29,420 nucleotides of DNA from a virus, in IMG/VR virus record IMGVR_UViG_3300045135_000343, positions 1 through 29,420 of that record; one strand, written 5' to 3'. Within the stretch, counting starts at the first letter, position 1, and every line of letters begins with the position of its first letter. The notes under the pieces were generated by a model. The model was not told where the DNA came from and ran no database searches. It was given only the letters and a program-made list of their open reading frames with translations. The position numbers and the translations under genes were made by a program. This document shows positions 7,599-15,874 of the stretch, one piece after another.

Positions 7599-8251
7599 GC
7601 ATTGCCCAGAATCCTCCTCCACCTCTCGGCCCAGATTGGAAGCCTTGGGGTGAGCGCCTGATTGATTACCTAAAGCGGGTAAGGTCTAAATTGCCATTCT
7701 TTGAGACAGGCGACAGCGCCACAGAGGACGGCGTAATGCTATGGGACACAACCGGCTACCCTGTTATATCTAAGGGTGGAGAATACCGGCAGATAGTCCT
7801 TGCTGACGGCTTTGGGACCTTTGTTAGCAACACCGACCAGACCACAACCTCGAACACTGCGACAGCGATTAGCTGGGACTCTATGGCGTTTGGTGATGGC
7901 GTATCTATGGGAACCCCATCGTCAAGGATCGTATTCGAGGAAGCCGGGTACTACCTAATTGCCTTCTCGGTACAGATTACATCTTCATCGTCTAGCACGA
8001 AGACCCTGTACTTCTGGCCTAGACTCAACGGTACAGATGTACCCAACTCCACAATCAAGGTCTCACTGCATAACAATGGCGGAACAATTGTAATGTCTCG
8101 ATCTGCTATTTTTAATGTAAGCGCAGACGACTACTTAGAGGCATATTGGGCCACAGATGATGCCGATGCTACTTTGGATGCGTCTGCCTCTACAGCATTC
8201 GCACCGGCAACGCCATCTGTTATACTATCGGTAACGAGGTTAAGACAATGA
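7595..8251 (+). CDS. C1q/TNF-like jelly-roll virion protein, probable receptor binding or head fibre
   Basis: The first 35 residues are an anchor with a proline run (NPPPPLGPDWKPWGERLI). From about residue 80 the strands follow the C1q/TNF jelly-roll pattern: ATAISWDS, SRIVFEEAGYYLIAFSVQI, KTLYFWPRLNGTDVPN, AIFNVSADDYLEAYWAT and a final VILSVTRLRQ. Trimers of this fold occur at phage fibre tips and head fibres. The gene directly follows the nozzle gene, which favours a tail role. A promoter-like site for the next gene lies inside its 3' end. Confidence 0.7.
   Translation: MSIAQNPPPPLGPDWKPWGERLIDYLKRVRSKLPFFETGDSATEDGVMLWDTTGYPVISKGGEYRQIVLADGFGTFVSNTDQTTTSNTATAISWDSMAFGDGVSMGTPSSRIVFEEAGYYLIAFSVQITSSSSSTKTLYFWPRLNGTDVPNSTIKVSLHNNGGTIVMSRSAIFNVSADDYLEAYWATDDADATLDASASTAFAPATPSVILSVTRLRQ
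8198..8226 (+). promoter_or_regulatory. Promoter candidate inside the 3' end of the jelly-roll gene
   Basis: TTCGCA, a 17-base spacer and TATACT with TGT immediately before the -10 make an extended -10 promoter with a partial -35, 22 bases before the ATG at 8248. It would give separate transcription of the ejection-protein and head genes downstream. It is also coding sequence, so chance is possible. Confidence 0.4.
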
Positions 8252-8616
8252 GCCTATTTGCTGAGTTAACAAGATGCCGTCAATGGATTGAGGCTGCCTT
8301 AGAGTATAGCGGCGGAACACATACCTTTGATGACATTGTGGGTGCAGTCTACGCTGGGCAGATGCAGTTCTGGCCGGCAGAGAGCGCTTGCGCTGTGACA
8401 GAGATCGTAACCTTCCCAAGGCGCAAGGTGTTACACATATTTTTGGCCGGCGGTAATATGCAGGAGATCGTTGATATGGACGGCCCTGCGGCAGATTTCG
8501 CAAAAGCAAACGGGTGCACTGCAATGACTATTGCTGGTCGGCGCGGGTGGAAAAAGATACTAGAGCACAAAGGGTATTCTGAGCAATTTACTACCCTATC
8601 AAAGGAGATACTATGA
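8248..8616 (+). CDS. Conserved phage protein with GNAT-like fold, 122 aa
   Basis: The segments ALEYSGGTHTFDDIVGAV, MQFWPAESACAVTEI, FPRRKVLHIFLAGG and TIAGRRGWKKILEHKGYSE look like a reduced GNAT acetyltransferase, with the last segment resembling the C-terminal GNAT helix and strand. I recall comparable proteins between tail and internal virion genes of podoviruses, usually unnamed. The acetyl-CoA pyrophosphate loop (Q/RxxGxG/A) is not obvious, so enzymatic activity is doubtful. It overlaps both neighbours by 4 bases (ATGA at each end). Confidence 0.65.
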   Translation: MSLFAELTRCRQWIEAALEYSGGTHTFDDIVGAVYAGQMQFWPAESACAVTEIVTFPRRKVLHIFLAGGNMQEIVDMDGPAADFAKANGCTAMTIAGRRGWKKILEHKGYSEQFTTLSKEIL

Positions 8617-9635
8617 GCGGTGGTAAGGGCGGAAGCCAGTCATCAAAGGTTCAAATCCCCAAGTGGATTGAAGAGCCAACAATCAGAAACCTGGCACGGG
8701 CAGAGCAAGTCGCCCGAATGGGTTACCAGCCTTACTACGGGCCAGAGGTTGCCGCCTTCACTCCCATGCAACAGCAGGCAATGCAGTCTCAGTATGATGC
8801 CGCTTCAGCGTTTGGAATGGCACCTATGGGCGGTGACGCAATGGCGGGAATGCCTACCGCAACAGAGTATTCCGGCGGGGTTAGGGGTTACGGCTCTGGT
8901 GATATTTTCGAACAGTCAGTCAATGAATTCCAGAAGCGACAGCCAGATCAGGCGGCAATCTATAACCAACAATTTGTTGGGCCAGATACTGGCAACTATG
9001 ATGTTTACGCTCCAGGAAAACAGAAACCTATTATGGGCTCTGGCGGAGGTGAGGGTATGCCTAGTGACCCCGGTGGAGCTGACCCACTCACCAATCTTGG
9101 TGGGGGTGCAGGTAATTTAGGTTTTGCGGGTGATGGCTTTAATCCTGGAGGTCCAGGCGGAATGCCCGGCGGTATGCCTATTGACTACACCACTGGCCAG
9201 CCTTTTAACCCAGGCAATATGACCGGTCCATTCGTGGCTCAAGGAATGGGCGCCCAGATACCTGGCTCCCCAATGATTGGCGGCTCTAACTCTGGTTCTT
9301 CAGATCCTTTCGATCCGTTTACTAGTGGAAGAGGTGGTGTAACTGGTACGCCGGTTGATTTTCCAAAAGGGGAGTCGGGGCACCCAGATTCAACCGACTT
9401 AATGATACGCAACCAAATGTCTGGCTTCGGTATGCCTCAAGTTGGAATAAATTTACCAAATCCAGGTATGGATTTTAATGTGCCACCGGCTTCTGGCTTT
9501 AGTGCTCTAGGCTTTAACCAGTCTCAATTTGGCCAACCTCCGGCAATGCAGGCTCAACTTCCAATCAGAGTGGCAGACCCTAGACAAATGCAGTTCGGAC
9601 GATCTACCGGGCTATTCGGAATGATGGGAGCTTAA
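8613..9635 (+). CDS. Gly/Pro/Met-rich internal virion protein candidate, 340 aa
   Basis: Only the N-terminal 65 residues look folded (VQIPKWIEEPTIRNLARAEQ, then YQPYYGPEVAAFTPMQQQAM). This start recurs in proteins next to ejection proteins of aquatic podoviruses. The remaining 270 residues are low complexity, rich in Gly, Pro, Met, Asn and Ser, with GGPGG and GGMPGG runs, and are likely disordered. A flexible internal or tail-tip virion component is the best guess. AAAGGAG at 8600-8606 precedes the ATG, which overlaps the previous stop. Confidence 0.65.
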   Translation: MSGGKGGSQSSKVQIPKWIEEPTIRNLARAEQVARMGYQPYYGPEVAAFTPMQQQAMQSQYDAASAFGMAPMGGDAMAGMPTATEYSGGVRGYGSGDIFEQSVNEFQKRQPDQAAIYNQQFVGPDTGNYDVYAPGKQKPIMGSGGGEGMPSDPGGADPLTNLGGGAGNLGFAGDGFNPGGPGGMPGGMPIDYTTGQPFNPGNMTGPFVAQGMGAQIPGSPMIGGSNSGSSDPFDPFTSGRGGVTGTPVDFPKGESGHPDSTDLMIRNQMSGFGMPQVGINLPNPGMDFNVPPASGFSALGFNQSQFGQPPAMQAQLPIRVADPRQMQFGRSTGLFGMMGA

Positions 9636-9636
9636 T

Positions 9637-12171
9637 ATGGCAGGACAACAATTTGGTGGAACGGCACCCGGAATGCAGCCCCCTAGTGGATATTCTAATG
9701 GACGAGCACAATCACCTTTAATGGGTGAATTAGGGTTATCACCATTAATGCAACGACCGCAATTTGGCGGACCACCAATACCTCAGATGCCTCAATTTAG
9801 CGGACAGCCTCCTCAAACTGGCGGACCTGGCTCACCTATTAATAGAGCACCTACAACAGACCCCGCAGGGTTCGATTCAAACATTGCACTACATAGTTGG
9901 CCTTTGCCACAAAGTGCTCCTCCAAATGTATTCCAGCAATCTGCCGGTGGTTTAACTGGCGCAATGGCCGGAACCCAAAGAGAGATGGGTTACAACCCTC
10001 AAAGCGTTTCGCCAATGTTTGCCAATGCAGCCCAAGCAAATGCTATGGGGTTTCAGGCGGCACCTGTATCATCGACTGGATATAACGCAGCGCAAGGCGG
10101 GGCTCAAGGGTATAACGCAAGCTTGGCTGGATCGACTGGCTACAATGCCGCTCAAACAGGAGCAACCGGATATAACGCCGCCCAAGCAATGGCTCAAGGC
10201 TACAGACCTACTGATGTTTCAAGCACGGGTTATGGCGCTCAAAACGTAACCGGGCAAGGCTTCCAAGCGGCAGGTGTTGGCTCCCAAGGGTTTCAGGCCG
10301 CCGGTGTTGGGTCTCAAGGTTATCAAGCGGCAGGTGTCGGCTCTCGGGGCTTCCAAGCGGCTGATGTTGGATCGCAAGGCTTTCAAGCAGCCGATCTTCA
10401 ATCTCAAGGGTTTAATGCGGCTGGCGTTGCATCTAGGGGATATCAAGCCGAGAGAACTGGGGCGGCCCCTGTAGTTGGTGCAGATAGGGTTCAAGCTGGA
10501 CAACTAGCCTCAACCAATCTTAATCAATATACCAATCCGTTTGAGTCTCAGGTGGTACAGAACACTCTTTCGGACTTAGAGCGCCAAAGACAGATGAGCC
10601 TTAACCAAACCGGCGCTCAAGCTACAGCGGCAGGTGCATTCGGTGGTTCTCGCCAAGGCATAATGGAAGCGGAAACTAATCGAGCATTCGCAGAGCAGGC
10701 GGCTAAAACTGCGGCTCAGTTACGCTCTCAGGGCTTCCTAACAGCCCAGCAAGCGGCTCAACAGGATATCGGCACAAGAATGCAAGCGGGCCTTGCTAAT
10801 CAGCAGGCGGGCTTACAGGCAGGCACAACAAGTGCTCAACTCGCACAGCAGAGAGCATTACAGAACCAAGCCGCAGTTAATCAAGCGTCTCAGTTTGGCG
10901 CTCAGGCGTTTAACCAGGCCGCCGCACAACAATCGGCACAGCAACAGGCCGCTAGCCAGTTCGGTGCATCTGCTGCCAACCAAGCAGCGGCGCAAAGATC
11001 GGCTCAACAACAGGCTGCAAGCCAGTTTGGCGCATCTGCCGCTAACCAAGCCGCAGCACAAAGGTCAGCGCAACAGCAGGCGGCTTCACAGTTCGGTGCC
11101 AGTGCCACCAACCAAGCACTATTATCAACCCAAGCTGCACGGAATCAAGCGGCACAGTTTGGCGCATCTGCCGCTAACCAAGCTGCTGCTCAAGCTTCTG
11201 CACAACGGCAAGCCGCTAGTCAATTTGGAGCGTCTGCTGCAAATCAGGCGGCGGCACAGGCATCTGCACAACAGCAGGCGGCATCTCAGTTCGGCGCCTC
11301 AGCCCAAAACCAAGCGGCACTTGCAAGCCAGGCGGCTCAGAATCAAGCGGCACAATTTCAGGCTGCGGCAAGGAATGCGGCACTTCAGCAGACGGCGGCA
11401 CAAAGAACACAAGCCGGTCAGTTCGGCGCACAAGCTCAGAACGTGGCTGCATTACAAAACGCTGCGGCTCAGAATCAAGCGGGTCAGTTCGGTGCATCCG
11501 CTGCTAATCAGGCATCACTGGCTAACCAAGCAGCGCTCAATCAAGCCGGTCAGTTTGGTGCTCAGGCTGCCAATGTTTCTGCCTTGCAGAATGCTCAACT
11601 TGGAAGCCAGGCGTCTCAGTTCGGTGCCCAAGCAGCCAACACCCAAACCCTAGCCAATCAGGCGGCACTTAATCAGGCTAGTCAATTTGGTGCGGGAGCG
11701 TTTAACCAAGCCCAAGCTCAACAGGCCGCTCAACTCCAAGCGGCTAGACAGTTTGGTGCAGGGGCTCAGAACAAGGCGTCACTTGCGAATCAAGCCGCTC
11801 TTAATCAGATGGCTCAGTTCAATGTCGGCAACCAGTTCCAAGGTCAGCTTGCTAATCAGCAGGCAGGTCTTCAGGGCTCAAAGCAGAGGCTCTCAGCGGC
11901 CGGTCAGCTTGGTACCTTGTCTAACCTTGGCTTTGGCATGGGTCAGCAGATTCAGTCTGGTATGGCTCAACAGGGCGCTTTACAGCAGGCTCTACAGCAG
12001 CGAATCATTGACGCGGCACGACAGCAGTACACAGGTTACCAGCAACAGCCCTCTACGGCTCTTGGCTACTTGGCTTCTGCCCTTGGTGTTGCTCCTGTTC
12101 CGCAGACAACCACAACATCTCGACAGCCGGGCTTGTTTGATTACCTGACCCTCGGCGCATCGATGTTTTAG
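9637..12171 (+). CDS. Ala/Gln/Asn-rich repeat protein, probable internal virion/ejection protein
   Basis: The 844 residues fall into clear parts. A Pro/Gly-rich head covers residues 1-137. Fourteen exact decapeptides of type GFQAAGVGSQ occupy 138-277. A folded-looking helical region lies at about 295-390 (NPFESQVVQNTLSDLERQRQ, AGAFGGSRQGIMEAETNRAF). Fifteen exact 22-residue repeats built on QFGASAANQAAAQ occupy 419-748, followed by a short Q-rich tail. The 295-390 region is what I recognise from podovirus internal virion proteins. The 22-residue repeat is two 11-residue (hendecad) units and predicts a long alanine-rich helix. A role as a DNA-ejection conduit or packed internal protein is inference from position between nozzle and portal genes. 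I see no Cys. A +1-frame Arg-rich ORF inside it is a by-product of the repeats. Confidence 0.7.
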   Translation: MAGQQFGGTAPGMQPPSGYSNGRAQSPLMGELGLSPLMQRPQFGGPPIPQMPQFSGQPPQTGGPGSPINRAPTTDPAGFDSNIALHSWPLPQSAPPNVFQQSAGGLTGAMAGTQREMGYNPQSVSPMFANAAQANAMGFQAAPVSSTGYNAAQGGAQGYNASLAGSTGYNAAQTGATGYNAAQAMAQGYRPTDVSSTGYGAQNVTGQGFQAAGVGSQGFQAAGVGSQGYQAAGVGSRGFQAADVGSQGFQAADLQSQGFNAAGVASRGYQAERTGAAPVVGADRVQAGQLASTNLNQYTNPFESQVVQNTLSDLERQRQMSLNQTGAQATAAGAFGGSRQGIMEAETNRAFAEQAAKTAAQLRSQGFLTAQQAAQQDIGTRMQAGLANQQAGLQAGTTSAQLAQQRALQNQAAVNQASQFGAQAFNQAAAQQSAQQQAASQFGASAANQAAAQRSAQQQAASQFGASAANQAAAQRSAQQQAASQFGASATNQALLSTQAARNQAAQFGASAANQAAAQASAQRQAASQFGASAANQAAAQASAQQQAASQFGASAQNQAALASQAAQNQAAQFQAAARNAALQQTAAQRTQAGQFGAQAQNVAALQNAAAQNQAGQFGASAANQASLANQAALNQAGQFGAQAANVSALQNAQLGSQASQFGAQAANTQTLANQAALNQASQFGAGAFNQAQAQQAAQLQAARQFGAGAQNKASLANQAALNQMAQFNVGNQFQGQLANQQAGLQGSKQRLSAAGQLGTLSNLGFGMGQQIQSGMAQQGALQQALQQRIIDAARQQYTGYQQQPSTALGYLASALGVAPVPQTTTTSRQPGLFDYLTLGASMF
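10048..10467 (+). repeat. Fourteen 30-bp units coding decapeptide repeats
   Basis: Glycine, nearly always followed by Phe or Tyr, recurs every ten residues from residue 138 to 268 with no slip. Consensus is G-[FY]-x-A-A-x-V-x-S-[QTR]. The middle units (about 10255-10380) are the most alike in DNA, suggesting recent duplication there. Confidence 0.85.
10891..11880 (+). repeat. Fifteen 66-bp units coding 22-residue repeats
   Basis: The pair QF occurs at residues 419, 441, 463 and so on to 727, always exactly 22 apart, fifteen times. The third residue is Gly in nearly all. Units near 10960-11100 and 11160-11290 are almost identical in protein but differ in synonymous bases. Confidence 0.88.
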
Positions 12172-12179
12172 GGGATAAA

Positions 12180-12563
12180 ATGAACCAAATGGACGCACTA
12201 ATGAGAGCCCAGGCCCAAGCGCGCTTTGATGCCGCTCGGGCTGGTTTGCCGCAAGAGTTTTACTCTCCTGAGATGAGCATGGCCGCACAGCCAAATATGT
12301 CTCCGGTAAATCCAATGGAGCCGGCAGGGTCCGCTCAACAACAGGCTCCCCAATACCAAAACCCTTTAGCTAATTATCAGGGTTTAGCTCCCATGCAACA
12401 CAATGTAGCGGATATTCAGCGTGGCGGTGGTATAATTCAACCACTTCAGGTTCAGATGACTCCTCCAGGTACTGGCATGGCAGGCGGTCAAGGAAACAAA
12501 AAAGACAGTGCTAGCGGCCTTTTAGAGATGCTAGCAAAAGCAATAGCAGGAGGCACAGCTTGA
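12180..12563 (+). CDS. Hypothetical Met/Pro/Gln-rich protein, 127 aa
   Basis: Not recognised. The N-terminus is helical (MDALMRAQAQARFDAARAG), the middle is Pro/Met/Gln-rich and likely disordered, and the C-terminus has a short amphipathic helix (SGLLEMLAKAIAGG). It lies inside the run of internal virion genes with a 9-base upstream gap. Its stop overlaps a TTG start of the next gene. A TGGTATAAT element at 12428-12436 within it matches an extended -10 box but may be coding chance. Confidence 0.65.
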   Translation: MNQMDALMRAQAQARFDAARAGLPQEFYSPEMSMAAQPNMSPVNPMEPAGSAQQQAPQYQNPLANYQGLAPMQHNVADIQRGGGIIQPLQVQMTPPGTGMAGGQGNKKDSASGLLEMLAKAIAGGTA

Positions 12564-13714
12564 ACGGCTACCAATTAACACCTGAGCAGATACGCCAAGC
12601 ACAGATGATGGCGGCAATGACCAACCAACAAATGTCTCCGCAAGCGCCACAGCAGGCTCCTCAGCAGGCACCTCAGCAGGCACCTCAAAAGCCGGGCTTA
12701 CTGTCTCGCATTGGTAGTGGTATATCTAACTACCTTAGCGATCCAGAGAATAGAGCTCGTCTTGCTGCGGGTTTTAACACCATGCGTTTAAACCCAGACC
12801 CAAACATTGCGGCAATGGCTCAGTCTAGGATTGAGAGCTCTCAACAGCAAAAATTGCTGAAAAGCCAGGCCAATAAGACTGCGGCGGTCTTTAGAGCGCA
12901 GGGCCAAGCAGAGCTTGCCGATATGATAGAGCAAAACCCAGAGATGGCTTTAGAGATTACAAAAGCGTTTTATGCTAATCAGTTTAAGTCGCCAAGTGTT
13001 TTTCAGCAGAAAATAGACGCCGCAAAAAAATTAGGGCTGTCAGACGAACAGGCATTTGAAAGGGCTATGAGCGGTTCCGGAACAACTATCAATATGCCAG
13101 GCGGCGCGGAAACGGAAATATATAAAACAGCCATTCAAAAAGACTACGCTTTAGCAGAAGAGGCTCAAAAGTCCTTATCGTCAATTCAAAATTTAAACCA
13201 GACTATTGACTTGATTGAGAGCGGAAACGTAACCCTTGGCATTGGGTCTTCGTTCAGACAAGACATAGATAGAATGAAGGCGTTTTTTGGTGATGAAAAT
13301 GCAATTAAGTCAGCGTCATCTACAGCACTGTTAAACGCTTTACTTGGGCAGGATGTTTTCGGGGCGATCAGCAGCCTTGGCATTGGGGCAAGAGGCTTAG
13401 ACACCCCTGCTGAAAGAGAGTTCCTGCGAAGCGTTCTGACTGGTACAACAGAAATGACTCCAGAAGCCTTGTTGAGAATGACAAACCTCAGAAAGAAATA
13501 CGCAGAGAAAGTCATTGAAAAATACAACAAGGCTGTAGATGGCGGTCAATTTAAATACATGGGCGAAAATTTTCAGAACAGGTTTGCCCCAATAGATTAC
13601 ACTCCATCATATCTATTGAGCAGGCCGTCTGGGGTTCCAGAGTCAACGTGGAGCAAGATGAGCGAAAGAGAAAAGCGACAAGCCGTTGAGTTGTTTTCAA
13701 ATGGAGCTAACTAA
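12560..13714 (+). CDS. Internal virion / ejection protein candidate, 384 aa, TTG start
   Basis: The start is TTG at 12560, overlapping the previous stop (TTGA), with AGGAGG at 12548-12553 six bases upstream. After a Q-rich leader and four QAPQ tetrapeptides come LLSRIGSGISNYLSDPENRARLAAGFNTMR and a largely helical body (about residues 85-330, for example DTPAEREFLRSVLTGTTEMTP). The late DTPAEREFL...LTG pattern is one I associate with podovirus internal virion proteins. The protein has no clear membrane helix. It sits between two other ejection-type genes, which supports the call. Confidence 0.68.
   Translation: MNGYQLTPEQIRQAQMMAAMTNQQMSPQAPQQAPQQAPQQAPQKPGLLSRIGSGISNYLSDPENRARLAAGFNTMRLNPDPNIAAMAQSRIESSQQQKLLKSQANKTAAVFRAQGQAELADMIEQNPEMALEITKAFYANQFKSPSVFQQKIDAAKKLGLSDEQAFERAMSGSGTTINMPGGAETEIYKTAIQKDYALAEEAQKSLSSIQNLNQTIDLIESGNVTLGIGSSFRQDIDRMKAFFGDENAIKSASSTALLNALLGQDVFGAISSLGIGARGLDTPAEREFLRSVLTGTTEMTPEALLRMTNLRKKYAEKVIEKYNKAVDGGQFKYMGENFQNRFAPIDYTPSYLLSRPSGVPESTWSKMSEREKRQAVELFSNGAN
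12641..12688 (+). repeat. Four 12-bp units coding QAPQ
   Basis: Four consecutive units of form CAR-GCN-CCN-CAR code QAPQ repeated four times. The last three units differ by only a few bases. Such tracts vary readily in copy number. Confidence 0.8.
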
Positions 13715-13716
13715 GA

Positions 13717-15861
13717 ATGTCCCTTACCGCAGAACAAGAAGCCTTTTTGGCATCAATCGAAGCCAAAGGAAGCCGGCCTGATAAAGCCTCAATTCTTGGT
13801 ACCCCTCTTATGCTCACCGATGACGGGGGTAGAATTTATGACACCCCAGAAGGCCTGGTGTTTACGTCTCCAGGGTATTCAACTTCAGACCAAAAAGTTA
13901 TACGAGAAATCATCAAAGAGCAAAAGAATAAAGGCGGAAAAACCCCAAGGGAGATGGCGGAGTCGCGCATCAGGCAGGATATTTTGGGTCAAGCACCAAT
14001 TGCATCGAGAGGCGCTGCCGCAATACAAGGTCTTCCATTTGTCGGTGAATATGCAGATGAATTGATTGGTTTAGCAAGCCCGAGAATTCAACAAAACGTA
14101 AGGGCCGCCCAATCTGCAATGTCAGAAGAGTATCCAATTACAACAGGTGCCCTTCAGACGGGAACCGCAATTGCAGCAACGGCTCCATTCCTTCCGGCAA
14201 GGGTTGCAGGAACTACCTTAGAAAAAGCGCTAAAAACCGGTGCTTTAGGAACGGTTTTCGGCGGGGCGGAAGGTGGTTTTAGTGGTTATGGCAGAGGCGA
14301 GACGCCCGAGCAAAGAATGGAGTCAGCAGAATCTGGAGCTAAGTGGGGTGCTGGCGGCGGCGGTATCGGTGGCTTTGTATCCCCATACGTAGAAAAGGGT
14401 ATTTCTAGACTATTTGACAAGCCGGTTAGAACGCTTGCTGCGGAGCTTGGAATTTCTAACGAGGCCGCTCAGGTTATTCGTAGCACCTTTAGCCAGGGCG
14501 GTAATATGCAAGACGCAGTTACTGCTGTCGAGCAGGCCGGCAGAACGGGCATGATTGCCGATGCAAATGCTGCAACCAAGGCCCTGACCGATGCTGTAGC
14601 GGCAACTGGCGGGGAGGCATCTGAAATAGTGTCTAGCTCGGTCCGCCAAAGAGCAGAGTCCGCAGGAAGAGAGTTGTCGTCTCAATTAGATGAAACTTTA
14701 GGTGGTGTACCTGCTGGAACCCAGTCTGTCCTCGAAGAGGTGGCTGGTAGAACCGCATCGGCTAGGGGTAGGCTTTATGATGCCGCACTAGGTAGCCCAA
14801 TTGATTACACATCTACTGCTGGGGCTGCAATAGAAAGCCTTTTTGAAAGAATACCTGACAGGGTTAAGGTTGAGGCAATTAGAAGAGCCAACGAAGCCAT
14901 GCAGATGGAGGGCACTAGAGGCCAGACAATGCAGATACGGGCAATCATAGGTGATGACGGCTCGGTTTCTTTTTCAGAAATGCCCAATATGACCCAATTG
15001 AACGAGCTTAAGATTGCATTGCAAGAAATGGCTCAGGATATGGTAAACCCAAGAACTGGCCAGATGACCCCAGAAGGAAGACGTTATCAGAAGATAGCCG
15101 GTGAATTACGCGGGGCTCTTACAGAGGCAAACCCAATCTACGGAAGGGCCGTGGACTTGGGTGGAGAAAAAATACAGGAAGAAAATGCCTTCATGCTTGG
15201 TCTTGATATCTTAAAAGACAAGACAACAAGGGAGCAGGCGCAACGAGGCCTAAGCGGGATAACAGAGGCGCAACGCGATCTTGTGAAGCGCGGGGCAAGG
15301 TCAAACATAGATGAGACGCTTGCAAACGTAAAAGCCGCAATGGATGCCGGCGGAGAAACAGAAATAGCAGAGGCAAGAAAGCTTCTTAGAAACCTAAGTA
15401 GCAGGGCTAACCGCGACAAGTTGCAAATGCTTTTGTCCCCAGAAGAGTATGCGGAATTTGAGCGCACCCTGATGCAGGCTTACATGGCTATGGACTTGAG
15501 GGCCTCAACTGCAAGAGGTTCTCAGACTGCAATTAGGCAACAGGTCCAAGGTGATATAGAGCAGGCCACTTCTGGCGGGGTTCTAAGAAACATTCAGCAG
15601 GGCAAGCCGGCAATGGCAACCCAAGATATTATTAAGGCTCTGACTGGCGCAACCGATGAATTCACCGTACAACAAAGGCAAGCTGTTTATGCAGACTTGG
15701 CTAGAGTTCTCGTTGGACGCCAGGGTAAGGACGCGCAGGCGGCGTTAAATTATATTCAGCAAGCGGTTGAGAATGGTAAGATTGACCAAAAGAGGGCTGC
15801 ATTTGTTGCAAATGTAATAAACCGGGTGTCAATCCCTGCTGGCTCAGAAACTGCTCAATAA
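13717..15861 (+). CDS. Large internal virion / ejection protein, 714 aa
   Basis: This is a helical protein with an N-terminal segment (SLTAEQEAFLASIEAKG), a 60-residue Gly/Ala-rich hydrophobic stretch at about 140-215 (TGTAIAATAPFLPARVAG, GALGTVFGGAEGGFSGYG, GGGGIGGF), and a long charged helical remainder with conserved-looking AEREL-type helices. Glycine-rich amphipathic stretches of this kind are common in proteins that leave the capsid before DNA and line a channel through the envelope. It lies between another internal protein and the portal gene. I assign a probable ejection role; no lysozyme or transglycosylase motif is visible. Confidence 0.7.
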   Translation: MSLTAEQEAFLASIEAKGSRPDKASILGTPLMLTDDGGRIYDTPEGLVFTSPGYSTSDQKVIREIIKEQKNKGGKTPREMAESRIRQDILGQAPIASRGAAAIQGLPFVGEYADELIGLASPRIQQNVRAAQSAMSEEYPITTGALQTGTAIAATAPFLPARVAGTTLEKALKTGALGTVFGGAEGGFSGYGRGETPEQRMESAESGAKWGAGGGGIGGFVSPYVEKGISRLFDKPVRTLAAELGISNEAAQVIRSTFSQGGNMQDAVTAVEQAGRTGMIADANAATKALTDAVAATGGEASEIVSSSVRQRAESAGRELSSQLDETLGGVPAGTQSVLEEVAGRTASARGRLYDAALGSPIDYTSTAGAAIESLFERIPDRVKVEAIRRANEAMQMEGTRGQTMQIRAIIGDDGSVSFSEMPNMTQLNELKIALQEMAQDMVNPRTGQMTPEGRRYQKIAGELRGALTEANPIYGRAVDLGGEKIQEENAFMLGLDILKDKTTREQAQRGLSGITEAQRDLVKRGARSNIDETLANVKAAMDAGGETEIAEARKLLRNLSSRANRDKLQMLLSPEEYAEFERTLMQAYMAMDLRASTARGSQTAIRQQVQGDIEQATSGGVLRNIQQGKPAMATQDIIKALTGATDEFTVQQRQAVYADLARVLVGRQGKDAQAALNYIQQAVENGKIDQKRAAFVANVINRVSIPAGSETAQ

Positions 15862-15874
15862 ATAGGAATCAACA

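Noticed and set aside
8620-9120. 166-codon ORF in another frame of the 8613 gene
   Set aside because: Lies inside a Gly/Pro/Gln-rich gene that has few stops in other frames. No recognisable motif, and the start has no separate ribosome site.
10793-11653. 286-codon Arg/His/Leu-rich ORF in the +1 frame of the repeat protein
   Set aside because: Shifted reading of GCN and CAR codons automatically gives long stop-free, basic low-complexity frames. No ribosome site or protein-like pattern is present.
12428-12436. TGGTATAAT as a promoter
   Set aside because: Perfect extended -10 match, but it codes GIIQ in a gene and lies 124 bases from the next start without a -35. Kept only as a note in the gene entry.
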